Below are positions 22,756 through 36,842 of a stretch of DNA of 64,000 nt, in pieces. Source of the DNA: Zantedeschia hybrid cultivar (taxonomy: Eukaryota > Streptophyta > Magnoliopsida > Alismatales > Araceae); the NCBI GenBank assembly GCA_030544215.1, contig JARZZO010000011.1, positions 51,085,587 to 51,149,586 of the forward strand, in the 5' to 3' direction. Position numbers and translations under genes: made by a program. Below the pieces are notes generated by a model, which was not told where the DNA came from, did no database searches, and saw only the letters and a program-made list of their open reading frames with translations. Numbering within the stretch: position 1 is the stretch's first letter; the number at the start of each line of letters is the position of its first letter.

Positions 22756-23091
22756 GCATCTGCTATGGGAGACGCCTTTCGAGTCTCTCTCCTATTCTTC
22801 CAGAAATTTTCATCATTAAATTCTCCTTAAACGCGTCTTGTAGGGAAGACGCTTTTCAATTCTCTCTCTTCATTTCCTCAGAATTCTGCCATTAATCCTG
22901 TAATTAATTCCACCGTAACGCGTCGTCAAGGGAGGACGCGTTTAATCATTATTTGTGGTACGGTTCTGGGCAGAATTGGCGGTTCAATATAAATGACGTC
23001 GTGATCTGTGGACACAGTTCACACAATTTCAAAATTCTTAATTGTCGCCTCAGTTTATGTGCCAATGAAAGGCGTCGCTGTCCCTCGACGC
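22756..23091. repeat. Four N10 cassettes upstream of the PMD gene of copy B
   Basis: Cores at 22756-22775, 22833-22852, 22920-22939 and 23072-23091, in the interval between the two antisense genes as in copy A. The last has the spacer GCTGTCCCTC, nearly the same as three spacers in the solo LTR. Confidence 0.88.
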
Positions 23092-23328
23092 GGTTTACTT
23101 CTTCAAACAGAGCTTGCGCAAGCCTGAGCCCCTTCTCCTCATTCTCTTTTGCTCTTTCTCTCATCGCTTTCTCTTCCTTCTCCGGCGACAAACGGCGTTC
23201 CCCGGTGATCTCTCCGGCCATCCTCCGACTCCGGTAATCCTTTTCCGACGATCATCTCCATCGCCTGCCATCCTCTCCAACTTCCACAAGCCCTCACTAT
23301 CATCTCTCTCTCTCATCCTCTCAAAGCC

Positions 23329-26179
23329 ATGGAAAGAGGGCAATCGAGCAAGGCCGTTGCGAAACGATGACGGACCGCACCTCTCTCAGTGGCGGCAGCG
23401 GTTGAGGAGGCCCTGGAGGTGGCGCCAGCCGACGAGAATTTTGCGGCGGTGGTGGCATTTTTGGAAGAGGAGGAGGCTCCTCCTGCGTTGGCGGCTGAGG
23501 AAGAAGAGGCAGAGGGCAGCCCTCATCAAGTAAGCTATGTATGGATGTATTTTGTATGGAGAATGAGCAAAGGAAGGGACTTTTCAAAGGTCCGGAATCT
23601 GTTAGTTGAATGGCGTCGAAACTAGGTGACGCCTTTCAAAGGGCGTCGATCAGGCTCGACACCATTCAAACAGAATATTTATTTTTTTGTTCGACTAAAT
23701 GAGTAAGGAAAATGAAGATGAATGGCGTCAAGTCAAACATAATATTTTTATTTGAGAAATTAATTTTTAATGCCCCTTAACTAATGAAATTTGTTGAATT
23801 ATTTACAGGGGACGATGAGGGCCAGGATATCGTGGGATCTGGTCATCAGTGGTTACCATGGCCTTCCTGATTTTCAGAAGATGCGGCTGCGCCGGATGGG
23901 ATTTGGAGAGATCTTAGATATCGAGCCCTTTTGGTTCGATCTGGTACTTCTACAGGCGCTTCGAGAGCGATGGCATGCGGAGAGCAGGGCTTTCCTAATG
24001 CCCTGGAGACATATGGTCTCCACCTTGGAGGACATGGCAAGGATTACCGGCCTCCGGATGGAGGGCCGAGCAGTAGGTGGAGCCACCTATCTTGATTACC
24101 TAGGGCTAGAGAGTCTCCTGGGTATAGAGGTTTCTGGTGGGTTGGGTAGAGAGTCTAGGACAATACCTATAGTAGATGTAGAGGCGGCCTTAGGATTAGT
24201 TGAGCCTAGGCGTCATTCAGACGAGACCCAGGAGGCCTTTAGAGATAGATTAGCCAGGTCATCCTCCGTAGTGTATTGTAGTGACCCGAGGCAGGAGGAG
24301 GAGGTAGATAGGCAGCTTATAGTCTTTTTAGTCTTTTTCTTTGGTCGGTTACTCTTCGGTACGAAGGGTGACTATAGACATTGTAGATTTCTGAGTCTGT
24401 TAGATGATTTAGACCACCTCCATAAGTACGCTTGGGGTGCGGCTCTCCTGGCCCACCTATTTGCAGATCTATTCGCGGTCACGCCGGATCGCGTGACCAC
24501 TATCAACGACTTTTCGCCGTTTCTCTAGGTATAAATCATTTTAATTATTGTTTATTTATGCAGATGAATGAAATCATATGATGATTTCTAACTTATATGC
24601 GCTTGTATGCAGGTGTGGAGCTATTACTACTTCCCGCTCAGCCGGGCAAGGATCGTGCGACCCGACGCTGTCCCGTTGGCCCGCCGATGGCAGCCGATTG
24701 TGGACACTGCCCCTCAGCACCACCAGCTGACGGCCCTCCGCCGTTAGTTCCTTGATTATCCCGAGTTACTGGTGAGTTTCAATTTAATTATCCATTTATT
24801 CAATTTTATTCATTAAATGCAATATTTCATCTATTGAATGCAATGCATCTAACTTATATGTATGTAGGTGATATGGCGCCTGTACTTGGGCATGGGTGAG
24901 GCAGGCCAGCCATGGGTGACGACTGGTCGGAGGAGGTATGGATGCCAGATGTGGGTCCATTGCCTAAATGAGATCGAGCCACTCCGCCTTCGCCTCGTGA
25001 TGCGGACCCTAGGCCTCCACCAAGAATGGGTGAAAGAAGAGGTCTCGAAGGGAATTGGACGTTCGGTGAGAAGGAAACAAGCCCTCACCGACTGGCATCG
25101 CCGTGGCATTCTAGTACAGTCGAATGCGGAGAGTAGCGCAACCTACCTCCAGCAGTACCGGACGCATTATGCCGATTAGCTGCAGCTCCTCCGTCCACTC
25201 AATGTAAGTATGCCCTTATGCGTCTTTCATTTTAATTATTATCTTCTTTTAAATTTGTAAATGAATGTATGTATGTATGTTATGCAGGATGCGCGTGATG
25301 CGACCATCATAGACCTCCGGGTCTGTCTACAGGATGCGGAGGCCCAGCTTGAACAAGTTCAGAAGGAGCTGTTTGATCTGGTATGCATGAATAAATGACA
25401 TGAATATCTATTTTATTAATTAAATTATTTTGGCGTTCAACCACTGACAATTGGTTTTCTTGGTACAGGGAGCCGTCTACACCCAAGCGGCTCATCCTCC
25501 TTCTACCGGGGCTTCATCGTCCTCTGCCTCGTCCGCTGCTCGCGAGACTGCCTTTGCCGATCTTCAGAGTCAGCTTGCCTCCGCCATCCATCAGGCCTCC
25601 TAGGCTAAGGAGGATGCGATGACTCGGGTAAGTCTTCAACTTGCTTTTCTTCACCTTTGCACAATGCATTTGCTTGTATTTGATTGGTTGATCTAATTGT
25701 GATAACTTCTGTTGTAGGTTCAGGAGCTTCAACAAGCTCTCGAGCAGAGGGATGCCGAGGTGGCTCAGGCTCAAAGTTTGGCTGCCCGAGTGGCAAAGTT
25801 GGAGGCTCAGGTAGCGCGCCTCTCCACTGGCGATGTTGCACGACTCCCAATTCGTCTGGAGATCTTAGCGGAGGAGAGAGACTACGACCGGGGGCAGATG
25901 ATGGCAGAGATCCAGGGGCTGTAGGACCGGATGGAGGGTCTCCAGGGTCGTCTTTCTGTGGCAGAGCACGAGCGCCAGAGCGTGGAAGAACGCTATCAGC
26001 ACGCTCGCCAGCGAGCGATAGACCGCGGCCAGGCGAGTGCCTTCACTGTGAGTGTTGCCATATCATCTGGCCAGGTAGGGCCAAGCTCCCTAGGACCGCC
26101 ACCGCCTCCGACTCGTGGGCCAGAGAGACCCGACGAAGCTCAGAGCCAGTATGAGGGCACTGGGGAGAGTCAGCCTTGA
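23329..26179 (+). pseudogene. PMD coiled-coil gene of copy B (six stops, frame preserved)
   Basis: Seven exons with GT-AG borders: 23329-23529, 23809-24528, 24613-24771, 24868-25203, 25288-25380, 25469-25627 and 25718-26179. Exons 2, 3 and 5 equal their copy A counterparts in length; the others differ by multiples of three, including an 11-codon deletion in exon 4. In-frame stops: TGA 23368, TAG 24526, TAG 24745, TAG 25177, TAG 25601 and TAG 25922. Three of the TAGs align with CAG in copy A or in the sequence logic of the exon. Domain order is as in A. No frameshift is seen. Confidence 0.87.
23613..23662. repeat. Two N10 cassettes in PMD intron 1 of copy B
   Basis: Cores at 23613-23632 and 23643-23662, in the same intron that holds four cassettes in copy A. 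A single left arm without partner follows near 23725. Confidence 0.85.
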
Positions 26180-26623
26180 TGGTTGTTTATCATGTATTCT
26201 CTTTTTCTTTTGTAAGTTCTGATGTTGATGGACTCAGACATGTGTACATGACACCTTTTGATGATATACATGAAACTTCTATCTTCATATTTGTGCTTTG
26301 TGTGTATCCTTCTTCAATCATGCCCTGTTCATCACTTAACAAACATGTTAAGCATCTGTTTAGGCTTAGCCCCTTACCCGGTTGAGTAACCGACTACTTG
26401 ATCCTATCCTTGATAGAAGGGTCAAGGGACGAAGCCTTTATTAATGAAGGTAAAGGAAATAATTGAAGGAAATAATAAAGTAAAATGCAACATGCAAGCA
26501 GGCAGATGCTTACTGGAAATAAAAGAAATGCAACATACATAATGTGACAAACAAATACTAATTGAAATATTTTTGTTTTGCAATTGCAATTTTAGAAATA
26601 TCCAAATTTTTGGGGTTTTGCCA

Positions 26624-26766
26624 TATTCAATTTTTTTTGTAGTTTTGCAATATTCAATTTTTTTGTGGTTTTGTAGTATTCAATTTTTTTTTGTGGTTTT
26701 GAAGTATTCAATTTTTTTTGTAGTTTTGAAGTATTCAATTTTTTTTTTGTGGTTTTAAGGTATTCA
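26624..26766 (-). repeat. A-rich minisatellite of copy B
   Basis: About five units of roughly 27-30 bases (ATTCAA, T-run, GTRGTTTTG on the + strand). It occupies the convergent spacer (26180-27505), the same place as the array of copy A. The remainder of the spacer has no gene. Confidence 0.82.
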
Positions 26767-27505
26767 AATAACCTAAGGACCAACATGGTACTTGGCTTAA
26801 AAGAGTATATTCATTTATTAACTTAATTCCCAGATCATTCTTCAATGATCTAACCCAGACTCATCGTGCTTGAGTTGTGTTCACATTCATGATACCATTC
26901 GATGGTCTGACCCTTAGTCGACTTAGGCCATTTCTTAAGTTTGGAGTACGCCTCTTTAGTAAGAAGGGAAGAAATGGTTTAGAAAGCCCACGAGAGGGTT
27001 CCAAAGACCCAAAAAGATGTCCTTCCTTTACCTTAATATCCATTGGAGTTCGGTCATTTTCACTTTACGGGGTATTTATCGACCTTGCACTTCTCTTTTG
27101 ATTTTGTGGCCTTTTGGTGTAACGTTTGTAACGTAATGACCTTTGACTTTGTATTGGCTTTTGGCCTCTTTTCCTTTGCTTTTGTGGAGCGGATCTCCCC
27201 CTTTTTTTTATGACGGCCTCCTACTAAGATAGCGGGTGTTTTCAGTAGTCTATTCTAAATCTCGTTCTGACATCGTTGGCCGAAAGTAAAACAGAAGTTT
27301 TGTTTAAAAGGAATGAGTTGTGCTTTTCCACTTTTGGTTAAGCTTTTGGTATTCTTTGGACTTCACATATCTTGTTACTCACGAACCAAATGTGTTAGTG
27401 TGTACAGTAATGCGTTTGAATTAAATTATCTAAATTGATGAGGGAATTTGAATTTCCAAATTTTGACTCCACTGGTCCTTGCACCATACTGATCGACTTT
27501 CTAAC

Positions 27506-30500
27506 CTAAGGATAGTACTTCTTAAGATACAAACCGCTCCAGGGGTGAGTTAACTCTTGCCCTTCTGCATTAACTAAGCGATAAGCGTTACCAGGAAAGG
27601 TATGCGATATGACATATGGTCCTTCTCAATTGGGTTGGAGCTTAGAACGTAGACCACCAGGTTTTACAAAGATTCTTTTGAGAACCATTTTACCAACTTT
27701 AAACTTTCATTCAATGACCTTCTTTTGATAAAAATGTGCTAATCTATTTTGATATACTCGTGCATGATTAGCTGCTGACCATCTTTTCTCGTCCAAGAGT
27801 TCCAACTGAGCGAGAAGTGCTGAGCAATGCTCATCAATAGAGAATTCCTTATTTAATTGTACTCTTAATGACGGGATGAGAATTTCGTATGAAACTACTG
27901 CCTCCATTCCAAACGTTAAGGAATACGGAGTCTGCCCAGTGGGCGTGCAGATTGAAGTTCGGTATGCTTATAGAGCCTCAATTAGTTTATCTGGCCAGTC
28001 TGTGAATTTATTATATTTGCACGTCTTTTTGATGATTTTTAACAAAGTCTTATTAGTTGTCTCTGCTTGGCCATTGCTTTGCGGATAATATGGGGATGAA
28101 TGATGCAATGCAATTTTATACCTATTGCAAAGGTCCTTCAACTCTTGTGATACGAACTGTGGTCCATTGTCGGTGACGATGGTGCTTGGAATTCCGAATC
28201 TTGTGATGATGTTCTTCATGATGAATTTGCAGACCGTTGACGCTTTAACTTCCGTGTAAGCTTCGACTTCTACCCACTTAGTAAAATACTCTGTTGTCGT
28301 GAGAATGAAGGATTTCTGCTTAATGCCGAAATCAGGATTACCAAGGGGTCCAATGACGTCAAAAGTCCACATGGAGAAAGGCCATAGAGAAGAAATAAGA
28401 TGGAGTGAATACGCGGGGCAGTGGATCTTGTCGGCATGAAGTTGACACTTGGGACACCTACGAACATACCCTACACAATCTTCTTCCATGGTTGGCTAAT
28501 AGAATCCTTATCTAAGGATCTTCTTTGATAGCATTTGTCATTTAACATGGCCACTACATACTCCAGCATGAGCTACTTCCATAACCTTCCGAAGCTCATC
28601 TTCGTCCAAGCATCTCAGAAGAGCACCGTCAAAACCTCTTTTATAAAGTGCTCCTCCAACTAGAGTGTATCTCTGAGCAACTCTCCTGATAGCCCTTTTC
28701 TCCTTGATGGTAGCTTTTTCAGGGTACGACTGATCTTCACAATATTTAGCAGGATCAAAATACCATGGTTTCTCTTCATCTGCCATCTCTTCTTGCCATT
28801 CCAATAGCATGATTTCTCTCTTCTCCACAATATCTCCATTCTAACCTTCTTCAGCAACTTCTCTTTAGTCCTAAGGAATGAAGGGTCTTTCACGGCGGGT
28901 GAAAGATGCCTATGAACGGTGATAGATTCAGATTTTTTGTTGATCGGGAAATTTAGGGATGATACGAGAGAAGCTAGACCGTCGGCTAAGATGTTCTGAT
29001 TTCGAAGAATATGGATGAAGATCAATTTGGTGAAAAGCTTGGCATAGGCAGAAGTGAGTTCTTGGTAAGGCTTGAGTTTAGGATCAAGAGTTCGGTACTT
29101 GGTGAGCATTTTGCGAAAGATTAGCTGACTATCACCTACAATCCTCAATTTGATGGCACTATGGAGATGAGCGGCCTCAAGACCAGCTAGAAGAGCCTCA
29201 TATTCAACAATGTTGTTGGTGACAGGAAAGTCAAGCTGAAAGACTTGTGGAATGGTGACGCCTTCAGGTAATAGCAGAACAATGCCGATACCCTTACTGT
29301 GAGAATTCAGAACTCCGTCAAAATACAGAGTCCACATATCATCTTTGATTATGTCTATGGATATCAGTTCCTCATCTAGAAACTCCGATCGGCCTGGATC
29401 AAAACGAGGAAGAGGGTGACGAGCAAGATATTCTATGATAGCATAGCCTTTGATCGCTTTCTGTTGAATATCTAAATATAGATGATATCGAATTGAGAGA
29501 TAAAGCTTTGCCATTGCGCTAATTGATCGGTGGGAACATATTTCTCAAGGAGGAATTTGATAGGATTCATCCTAGCAATGAGATGGAGTTCATGAGCCAA
29601 AAAATAATGCTTCAGCTTCTGAACTACCCATACTAATGCAGCACATGTCTTCTCCATTGCTGTGTATCTCTGTTTCGCGGGGTTGAGGAGTTTAGAGAGA
29701 TAATAGGCTGCCCTTTCTTTTCCTTCTTCATCTTCTTGTGCACAGACAACCCCCACTGCATCATCCAAGACAAAAATATATAGAATCAAAGGTTTGTCTG
29801 GAGATGGTGGTCTCAAGATAGGAGGACTTGCTAGATATGTCTTCAATCCATCGAACGCTTCCTGACACTTATCGTCTCAATCGAACCTGACTCCCGGCTT
29901 AGTAAGCTCATAAAACGGCTTACACCTTTGTGAGTGTTGGGAGACAAAGCGGTAAATAAATTGCAACCTCCCGATCAATTATCTTAATTCTTTCAAATTT
30001 CGGGGAGGTGGCATCTCTCTAATAGCCTTGGCTTTGTTGGGATCAATCTCAATGCCCCGTTTACTTACAATAAATTCCAATAATTTTCCTGATGATATCC
30101 TGAATACGCATTTCTTAGGATTCATGTTCAACTGATATTCTCTTGATCTCTCCAGAACTCTTGTCAAAACTTTGGTATGTTCAACCCTAGTCTTAGATTT
30201 CACTAACAGATCATCCACATACACTTCTAAATTAATGTGCATCATGTCATGGAATATTGCCATCATTGTCCTTTGATAAGTGGCTCCAGCATTTTTCAAT
30301 CCAAAAGGCATGACGACGTAATAATATGTTCCCCAAAGTATGGTGAATGATGTTTTCTCTTGATCATCTTCCGCCAACTTAATCTGATTATACCCTGAGA
30401 ACCCATCCATGAATGACAATGTTTCATAACAAGTTGTGTTGTCAATAAGTACGTCAATATGAGGCAGTGGAAAATCGTCTTTAGGACATGTCCAGTTCAG

Positions 30501-31397
30501 ATCTCGAAAGTCAATACAGATCCTAACATTCCCATCCTTTTTCATAACCGGGACTATATTTGCCACCCATTGCGAATAGAGGACAACTCTAATAAATTTG
30601 GCTTTATGCAATTTGTCGACTTCTTCTTTTTTCTTCAAAGCCATTTGGGGGTGGAATCGCCTTAATTTCTGTTTAACCGGGGTAGCTTCATCTTTCAATG
30701 TCGATCGATGTTCTACTAAAGAATAATTTAATCTCTGCATATCTTCATAACTCCAGGCAAAAGTGTCCTTATAGTCTTTGAGAACTTGGACCACTACCTC
30801 TTCATCTGTTTCAGAAATTTTTTTACTGACGAGCACAACCTTAGGCTCATCTTCAGTTCCTAGATTAATTTCTTTGGTAGGATTTTCTACGGCGGCTGAG
30901 GGTTCATCGAATCTTTTCATTCCACTGGCATACGCCTCAGCTGCATCCTCGTCATCTTCCTCATCTTCAATAATTGGGTCTTTCTCGTGTATCAATTCAT
31001 ACACCCCATATCCATTATTGACTGACTCATCAACTTCACATTTTTCTAGCATCTGAATGGGATTTTCTAACAGCTGAGGGATCTGAGAACACGAAAGGCA
31101 TCTTAAAGCTAGATCCTGTAGGTATCTACCCGGAATTCGCCTACCCTTAGGCTTCCTAGACTTCCTAACCTGACAAACCTGCCTAGAACTAGACTCTCTA
31201 CAGCTAGACTCTCTATCCTGACCTAGTGAGGACGAAGAAGGATAAAAATCATGGGATACATGAAGTGATACAGGTGAATCCTCCCGAGGGGAGGGATAGA
31301 GTAGATCCAACGGAAAATCTTTCCCGAATGACCCGCGCAATGGGGTATAGTAGGACAAGTATGATGTTTCCTCAACGAGGATTCGGGAGATTGCCAA
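27506..31397 (-). pseudogene. pol: pol of copy B
   Basis: RT (31397-29979, with ICIDFRD and YVDDLLV), RNase H (about 29850-29470), archaeal-type RNase H (about 29340-28950) and integrase (to LKKYYP and stop at 27506) in the same order as copy A. It is broken by several frameshifts and stops, for example around 29850-29980, 29515 and 28830, and by a TGA after the integrase zinc region near 28548. It retains the base (TGTAGTGG) whose loss shifts frame in copy A. Confidence 0.9.
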
Positions 31398-31402
31398 ATA
31401 GG

Positions 31403-31424
31403 TTTTTTTTTTTTTTTTTTTTTT
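31403..31424 (-). repeat. A22 homopolymer at the protease/RT junction of copy B
   Basis: 22 T on the + strand, equivalent to the A18 of copy A and A8 of copy C. A G11 run lies close by at 31467-31477. Confidence 0.85.
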
Positions 31425-34400
31425 GAATTATCTATGTTTATCGTAAAGCAGGAATGTATATGAATAGGGGGGGGGGGAATGAAATGATGGAGGTAATGGC
31501 ACCAGTGCCAATGATTGGGGGGATTATACAACACTATGTCCCAGATCAGATCATAAATCCTCTCCAGATCGAGAGGAGGCTGAGGAATAAGGTCCCGTGG
31601 GGACAAAGTATCAATAATGGGCGGAGCCCGTAGGATGTCTTCGGTAATGACCCGCAACCAAGTTGGGGTCAAAAGCAGAGTACATAATAGTGTATGGAGG
31701 GTGAAAACATGAGAGGGATAGGTTCCCCTCCAGAGAAGATCAGTGGTGAATCCAGTTTCATAGGGGTCATCCGGCTCCCCTTTATCAGCTTCTTCATGCA
31801 ACATAATTTTCTTATCAAATATAGCCCCGGGGCTCTCTATCAACTTATCTATCAGTGGCGGCTACTTCGGCTCCGAGGGATCAAGGAATAATCTGTTCAG
31901 TGCTATGTACAGATCCCTTAGGTCGAACCACCGATACCATTCACATTCCAGATCTTGAAAATTTCTCCTTTTCATCGGCCGCAGAGCCTCCAAGGACTGG
32001 TATGTTGGCAATTCAGAACATTGTCTGGCTAGATCTCTCCCATAAATATCATATAAGTCGAAGTGGGAGGTGATCACCACCGTGTTATCATCATCACAAT
32101 TTATCACGGGTCCCTTGACGAAGTGTGTATGTAGAATCCAAGTCAAGGGATTCCGATTTTCTTTACACGGTGTGACCATTCCCTTCCATATCTTCTAGCC
32201 ATTTTCATCTTCGTGCTGTTGGACGATGTCATGCCTTACTCTTCTTTATAGCCCAGGCCATTACCAGATGCTCTTCGGTTATCTTCAACGGGCGTAGTTC
32301 TGCCCTGCAGTTGCGTACCTAGACCTTTTCCAAGTTGATAGCCGCCTTTCATTATAATGTTCCATCCAGAGGTACTCATGCACTTCCCCCGCTTTACAAC
32401 ATCGACTGGACATGGATCAAGTGTGGTGGCTCTTAAAGGATCAGCAAAGGGAGAATAGACCTGTAATACCGACAGACTAGGTTGTCGCCAGGTGAGAAAG
32501 TTGGCCTGATGTTCAAGGAATGAGCAGCAGCAAGGATTGGCATGCTCGTGACTTTAATAATACGTCCCTTATATGAAAATTTGAGGCATTGATGGTTTGT
32601 AGAGGGTATAGCCTCAAGGGACTTAATGTAGGGGTGGCCGAGAATGATTTTTAATGAAGTGTCGATCTCTAAGATGTGGAATTCGACCTCAGCACAACAA
32701 ATGGTGCCTAACTTTACTTTCAAATAGACCATTCCCAGAGGGGAACATGTAGAGTTGTCATAGGCCGTGACAGAGATAGGAGAAGGCAACCACTTTTATC
32801 TGGGTACACCACAGAGTTCCAGGGTCTTTGGTGATAATACGTTGATGGAAGCCCCAGTATCAACTAGATAAGCATCTATAGCCTTTTTGCATATGTTGAC
32901 AGTGATGCCCAAGGCCATACTTCTAATTGCGAGTGGTGCTAGTTCTGATGTATGAAAGGTTATAGAGGGCTGATCTCCCTATGGAACTAGCAGTGTAGTT
33001 ATTTTCTCTACCTGCACGTCTTCATTGACCAATACTTTTTGTAAGTACTCCATCTGGGTTTCTTGATGGGTCTTTGACCTTTTGATCAGTTTGAGCACGA
33101 AAATCTGTACCGGTGTCTTGTCTAGTTGCTTCAACAAGTCATATTGAGTGCCTGGTGCACTTTCTTCATTCTGCGCTTTCTCTGGCGGATGTAATGGTCC
33201 GTCTTTGACTGTGGATTGGGAAAAGACTTTGTTGAAGATTCTCTCGCTCCGGAGCGTATGTTCTTCAATAGTGGAAGGTCCAGGTGTTATCTTGAGCACC
33301 GCCGTGTTGATGAATGGTTTAAAGGGTGTAATGGGTTGGTAAGCGGATGTTGATGGGTTATTTGGTGGAAGTATTGTACGGATGAGCGGTTTGAAGGGTT
33401 GTATGGGTGGATAAACGGGTGATGGTGGTGGATTATTTGGTGGAGGTATTGTCCGGATGAGCAGCTTAGAGAGTTGTATGGTACCGAGGTAAGTGGTTGT
33501 CGTAGGTGATGTAGGGAATGGTATGTGGAGTAGTGGTTTAGATGGCATGAGGGGTGTATAATTGGTTTGCGGAGGGTTGCTTGGTGAAGGTATAGTGGCG
33601 GAGGGGATAATGAGTTTAATGGTGATGGGTTGTAGTTTGGGTATGCGGAGGATGTGGCGAGGCGGTTGCTCGGCGGTGCTTGGTATGTGACCTGTTGAAT
33701 AGATAGAGGAAGAGTCCTCTACCTTCCAGTGTTGCCCTCTATTAGCCTCAGACTAGCTATTTGTCAGGATGGGGGCAATCTGGTTATGATGTTGGTGCTC
33801 TGGCAGCGGGTTCTATACTATTCCCATATTTGGTGGTGCTGCTGCCTGTGCTGGTGCTCTTTGTTGCTGTTGCTGCGGGTGTTGTTGAGGTTGATGTTGT
33901 TGTTGTTGCTGCTGGGGTCTCCTCGCTTTCAAAGCAACTATATATTTTCTCATCTCTTTCTAGTCACTGCCCCCTTGTTCATTGAGATCGTGGATGTAGT
34001 CCCGGAATTGGAAACATACATCCACCATATGCCCAGGTTGTCTGTGGAAGACACAATACCTAGAGGCATCGACATTCTGGGGCCATATAGTTTTCTCCCT
34101 AGGCAGAACCAATGCTTTGGCTGTCATAAGGGCATTGAAAATGTCTAGGAGAGACTCTGGGAGAGGAGGGTATGATGCCCTCTTCGGGCCTGGGGGCTTT
34201 CTCTGCTGATTGTAGTTGCCTGGAGGAGGTACATTGTGATATGCTGGAGGTGGACGAGGCTGATACTGCTGATGTGGCTGGTATTGCTATTGCGGCTGAT
34301 TGTAGGTTGGCTGTTATTGCTACTGAGGTGGTCTGTAGCCCTGCTAGTTCGGCGGTCTCTGCCCTGGGTACTGCGATTGTTGCTGCTGGTTCCTCATTAA

Positions 34401-35865
34401 TTGTGGCTAGTGGTTGTTCACAGTGCTGATTATTCGTGGGAGAGCGTGCCCTCAGTTGTCGGACCCATACTGGGAGAATTTGGCATACCAGGCTTCCGAG
34501 GTGGAGGTATGCTGGGTCTGTGAGGATCAAAGACGCTAGAGAAAGTAGCATCCTTGAAGGCGTTTTGGCAGTAACGTGCCCTCTCGTAGAGTTCCGCCAT
34601 GCGAGTCAGGTTGTTTAGTGTAATGATTAGCTTGTATTGGGGGGTAGCATTAGAGATCATTATCTTCACTTGTTCGGATTCGGATAGGTGATCTTTGATT
34701 TTCTCCGTCATTCCCCTCCATCTGTCAGCAAAATTGATGAAGTCCTCATCGGGCTTCATCTTCTTAGCCATTAAGTCAGTTATGGACAAAGACGGTGCAA
34801 CTCTGTCCTGGTATCTTTGGATAAATTTTCTTGACATGATACTATAGTCTTCTACCTCAGATGGCTCCAAAGAGAAGAACCACTCGAGGGCTGGTCCCTC
34901 CAGTGATCTTCTGAATAAGAATGCTAATGACTTTTTGTCATTCTACCAGAAGGAAGATTCATACATGAACTCCTTCAGATGGGTGAAGGGGTTACCAGAA
35001 CTGTTGTACTTCCTATACACTAGCATCTCAGAAGGTGGCAGGTGAAATACTAGCAGACTGGGAAGAGTGATTTCGGGTACTGCCTTGACTCCCATCGTCT
35101 TCTTGAAGCTATCGAATTGCTCGTCCATGCGGTCCATCTTTGCTAGTAGAGTCTGAGTTACCGGATCAACTTGAGGAGGAGGTGGTGGTGGATCATGATA
35201 AGCTTGCTGCCTGGAATAAGTGGGGGAAGGTGGATAATAAAGTTGCGGTTTGGCAGCTCTTCCGCCATGCTCGAAGGCATTTTGGTAAGTCGACGTTAGC
35301 AGTCTGGCTGGATGCCTTGAGGAAGATAACTGTGGCCCAGATGGCCGAGAGGTTGAAACATGAAGGCCTTCCATGGCCTAATGAATAGAAGGAGCATGGT
35401 GGGGAGGAGGAACTTGATGAATGACCGGGGGAACCACATGATTCGGTTCGGTAGACTGAACGGGCGTCTTCCCCTTGAGGATAGATTAGATCACCTTAAG
35501 TTGCTGGTGATCCACATGGGCAGCCAGAGCTCCCGTGATAGTAATCAGATCAGGAGGATTAGTAGGTGAGGGCTCAGCTGGATCTGGAGCTCCCTCGAAA
35601 GCAGGATTGAAATCACATGGATATGAGGTTGATCAGTACCAGAGTTGTACTGGCCATGAGAAAAGTGGGCTTGACCTTGAGGGGCATGAGCATCTCCCTT
35701 ATATTCAGGATGATAGGAATCAGTATTACAAAGGGCATTAGCATCTTCTTCGTTTTCAGAGTAGTGATCGAATTCCTGAGGGGCATTAGCATCTCCCTCG
35801 TATTCGACGATGGCATCCTGCTCGTAAGCAGCCATACCCACAGATTTACCTGATCGAAGCATCAT
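31425..35865 (-). pseudogene. gag-pro: gag-protease of copy B
   Basis: Starts at ATG 35865 (MMLRSGK), the clearest view of the native Gag start in the window. The N-terminal segment contains repeated EGDANAP/KGDAHAP motifs. The Gag core (34870-34430), Gln/Pro-rich region, protease (DTGAS near 32865) and the segment before the poly(A) tract (31843-31425) are recognisable but split by many stops and frameshifts. Confidence 0.87.
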
Positions 35866-36345
35866 GGTATTAGATTTTTAGTAATCAAGTTCAAACAAGT
35901 TGTGTAAGAGATTAAGCAAACAAGTGGATGTTTACGTTGTCTTATGATTCCTTGTTAAATTACTTGGATTTTACACCAATTCTCTCAACGTGTAGGATCC
36001 TAGTTTCAGTTCAGTTTCCACCGTTATACTCTATGGTTCTTTCTTACAACGATATGAATAACTAACCAGGACTTCAATTGGTAGAACCATCCCGATGAAC
36101 AAGAAAGAATTCCTTGCTTTTGGGGACTTATGAAGGTCTTAACACCAACCACTCTCGTCAGATCAAGGGATCAACCCAATCATAGAGAGGTGAGGATGTC
36201 AAAAAGGTGTTCCTATGGGGGGGGTTAGCCCCAGTGCAAATGACCTACGGTCTGGATGGCCTCTAATGTATGATAAGATAAATATAAGTAACAATCAAAC
36301 CAAGAATATGAAGGCTAATGACCAAACGAAGAAAGTGCTTGAATA

Positions 36346-36454
36346 GCGTCGCTATTCACCGACGCTATTCACGACAGAAACTTCTCATGTTTATAGAACC
36401 ACGGGAGCAAACAGACAAGAAATAGTGAAAAATGGCGTATGAGTCGGGCGACGC
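36346..36454 (-). repeat. Two N10 cassettes in the gag leader of copy B
   Basis: Cores at 36346-36365 (GAATA/TATTC arms as in A and C) and 36435-36454 (degenerate left arm GCGTA). Confidence 0.82.
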
Positions 36455-36820
36455 GTCAAAAGACGCTATTTAGGTTGTAGAAACAATAAACAAGAAGTGA
36501 AAATCGAGGGCAATCCCTCCCAGGTTATCAAGATAAAGCAGTAACTAGCAGATCATGTGAATTCAGTTTTTAACAAGGTTATTTATCATGCAAACAAACA
36601 AAATCCAATCAACCACATACCTTCCTATCACAATCACAACTTCTTAAACAATCAAATGGGGGGCAAAATCTTGCCACAAGGGATGTGCATGTAGTGTACG
36701 TTGGGATGAACGTAACCAAACTCACCAATTGGTGAAAAACGTGCCGGAGGGACACAAGTGGTGCACCGTGGGTGCACGAAAAAGGAAGAACAAAATATTT
36801 AAAACACGGCAAGACCAAGT

Positions 36821-36836
36821 CCCACCGCAATCGCCA
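36821..36836 (-). other. Primer binding site of copy B
   Basis: Reads TGGCGATTGCGGTGGG on the - strand, 6 bases inside the LTR end, two changes from copies A and C. Confidence 0.6.
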
Positions 36837-36842
36837 AAAAGC

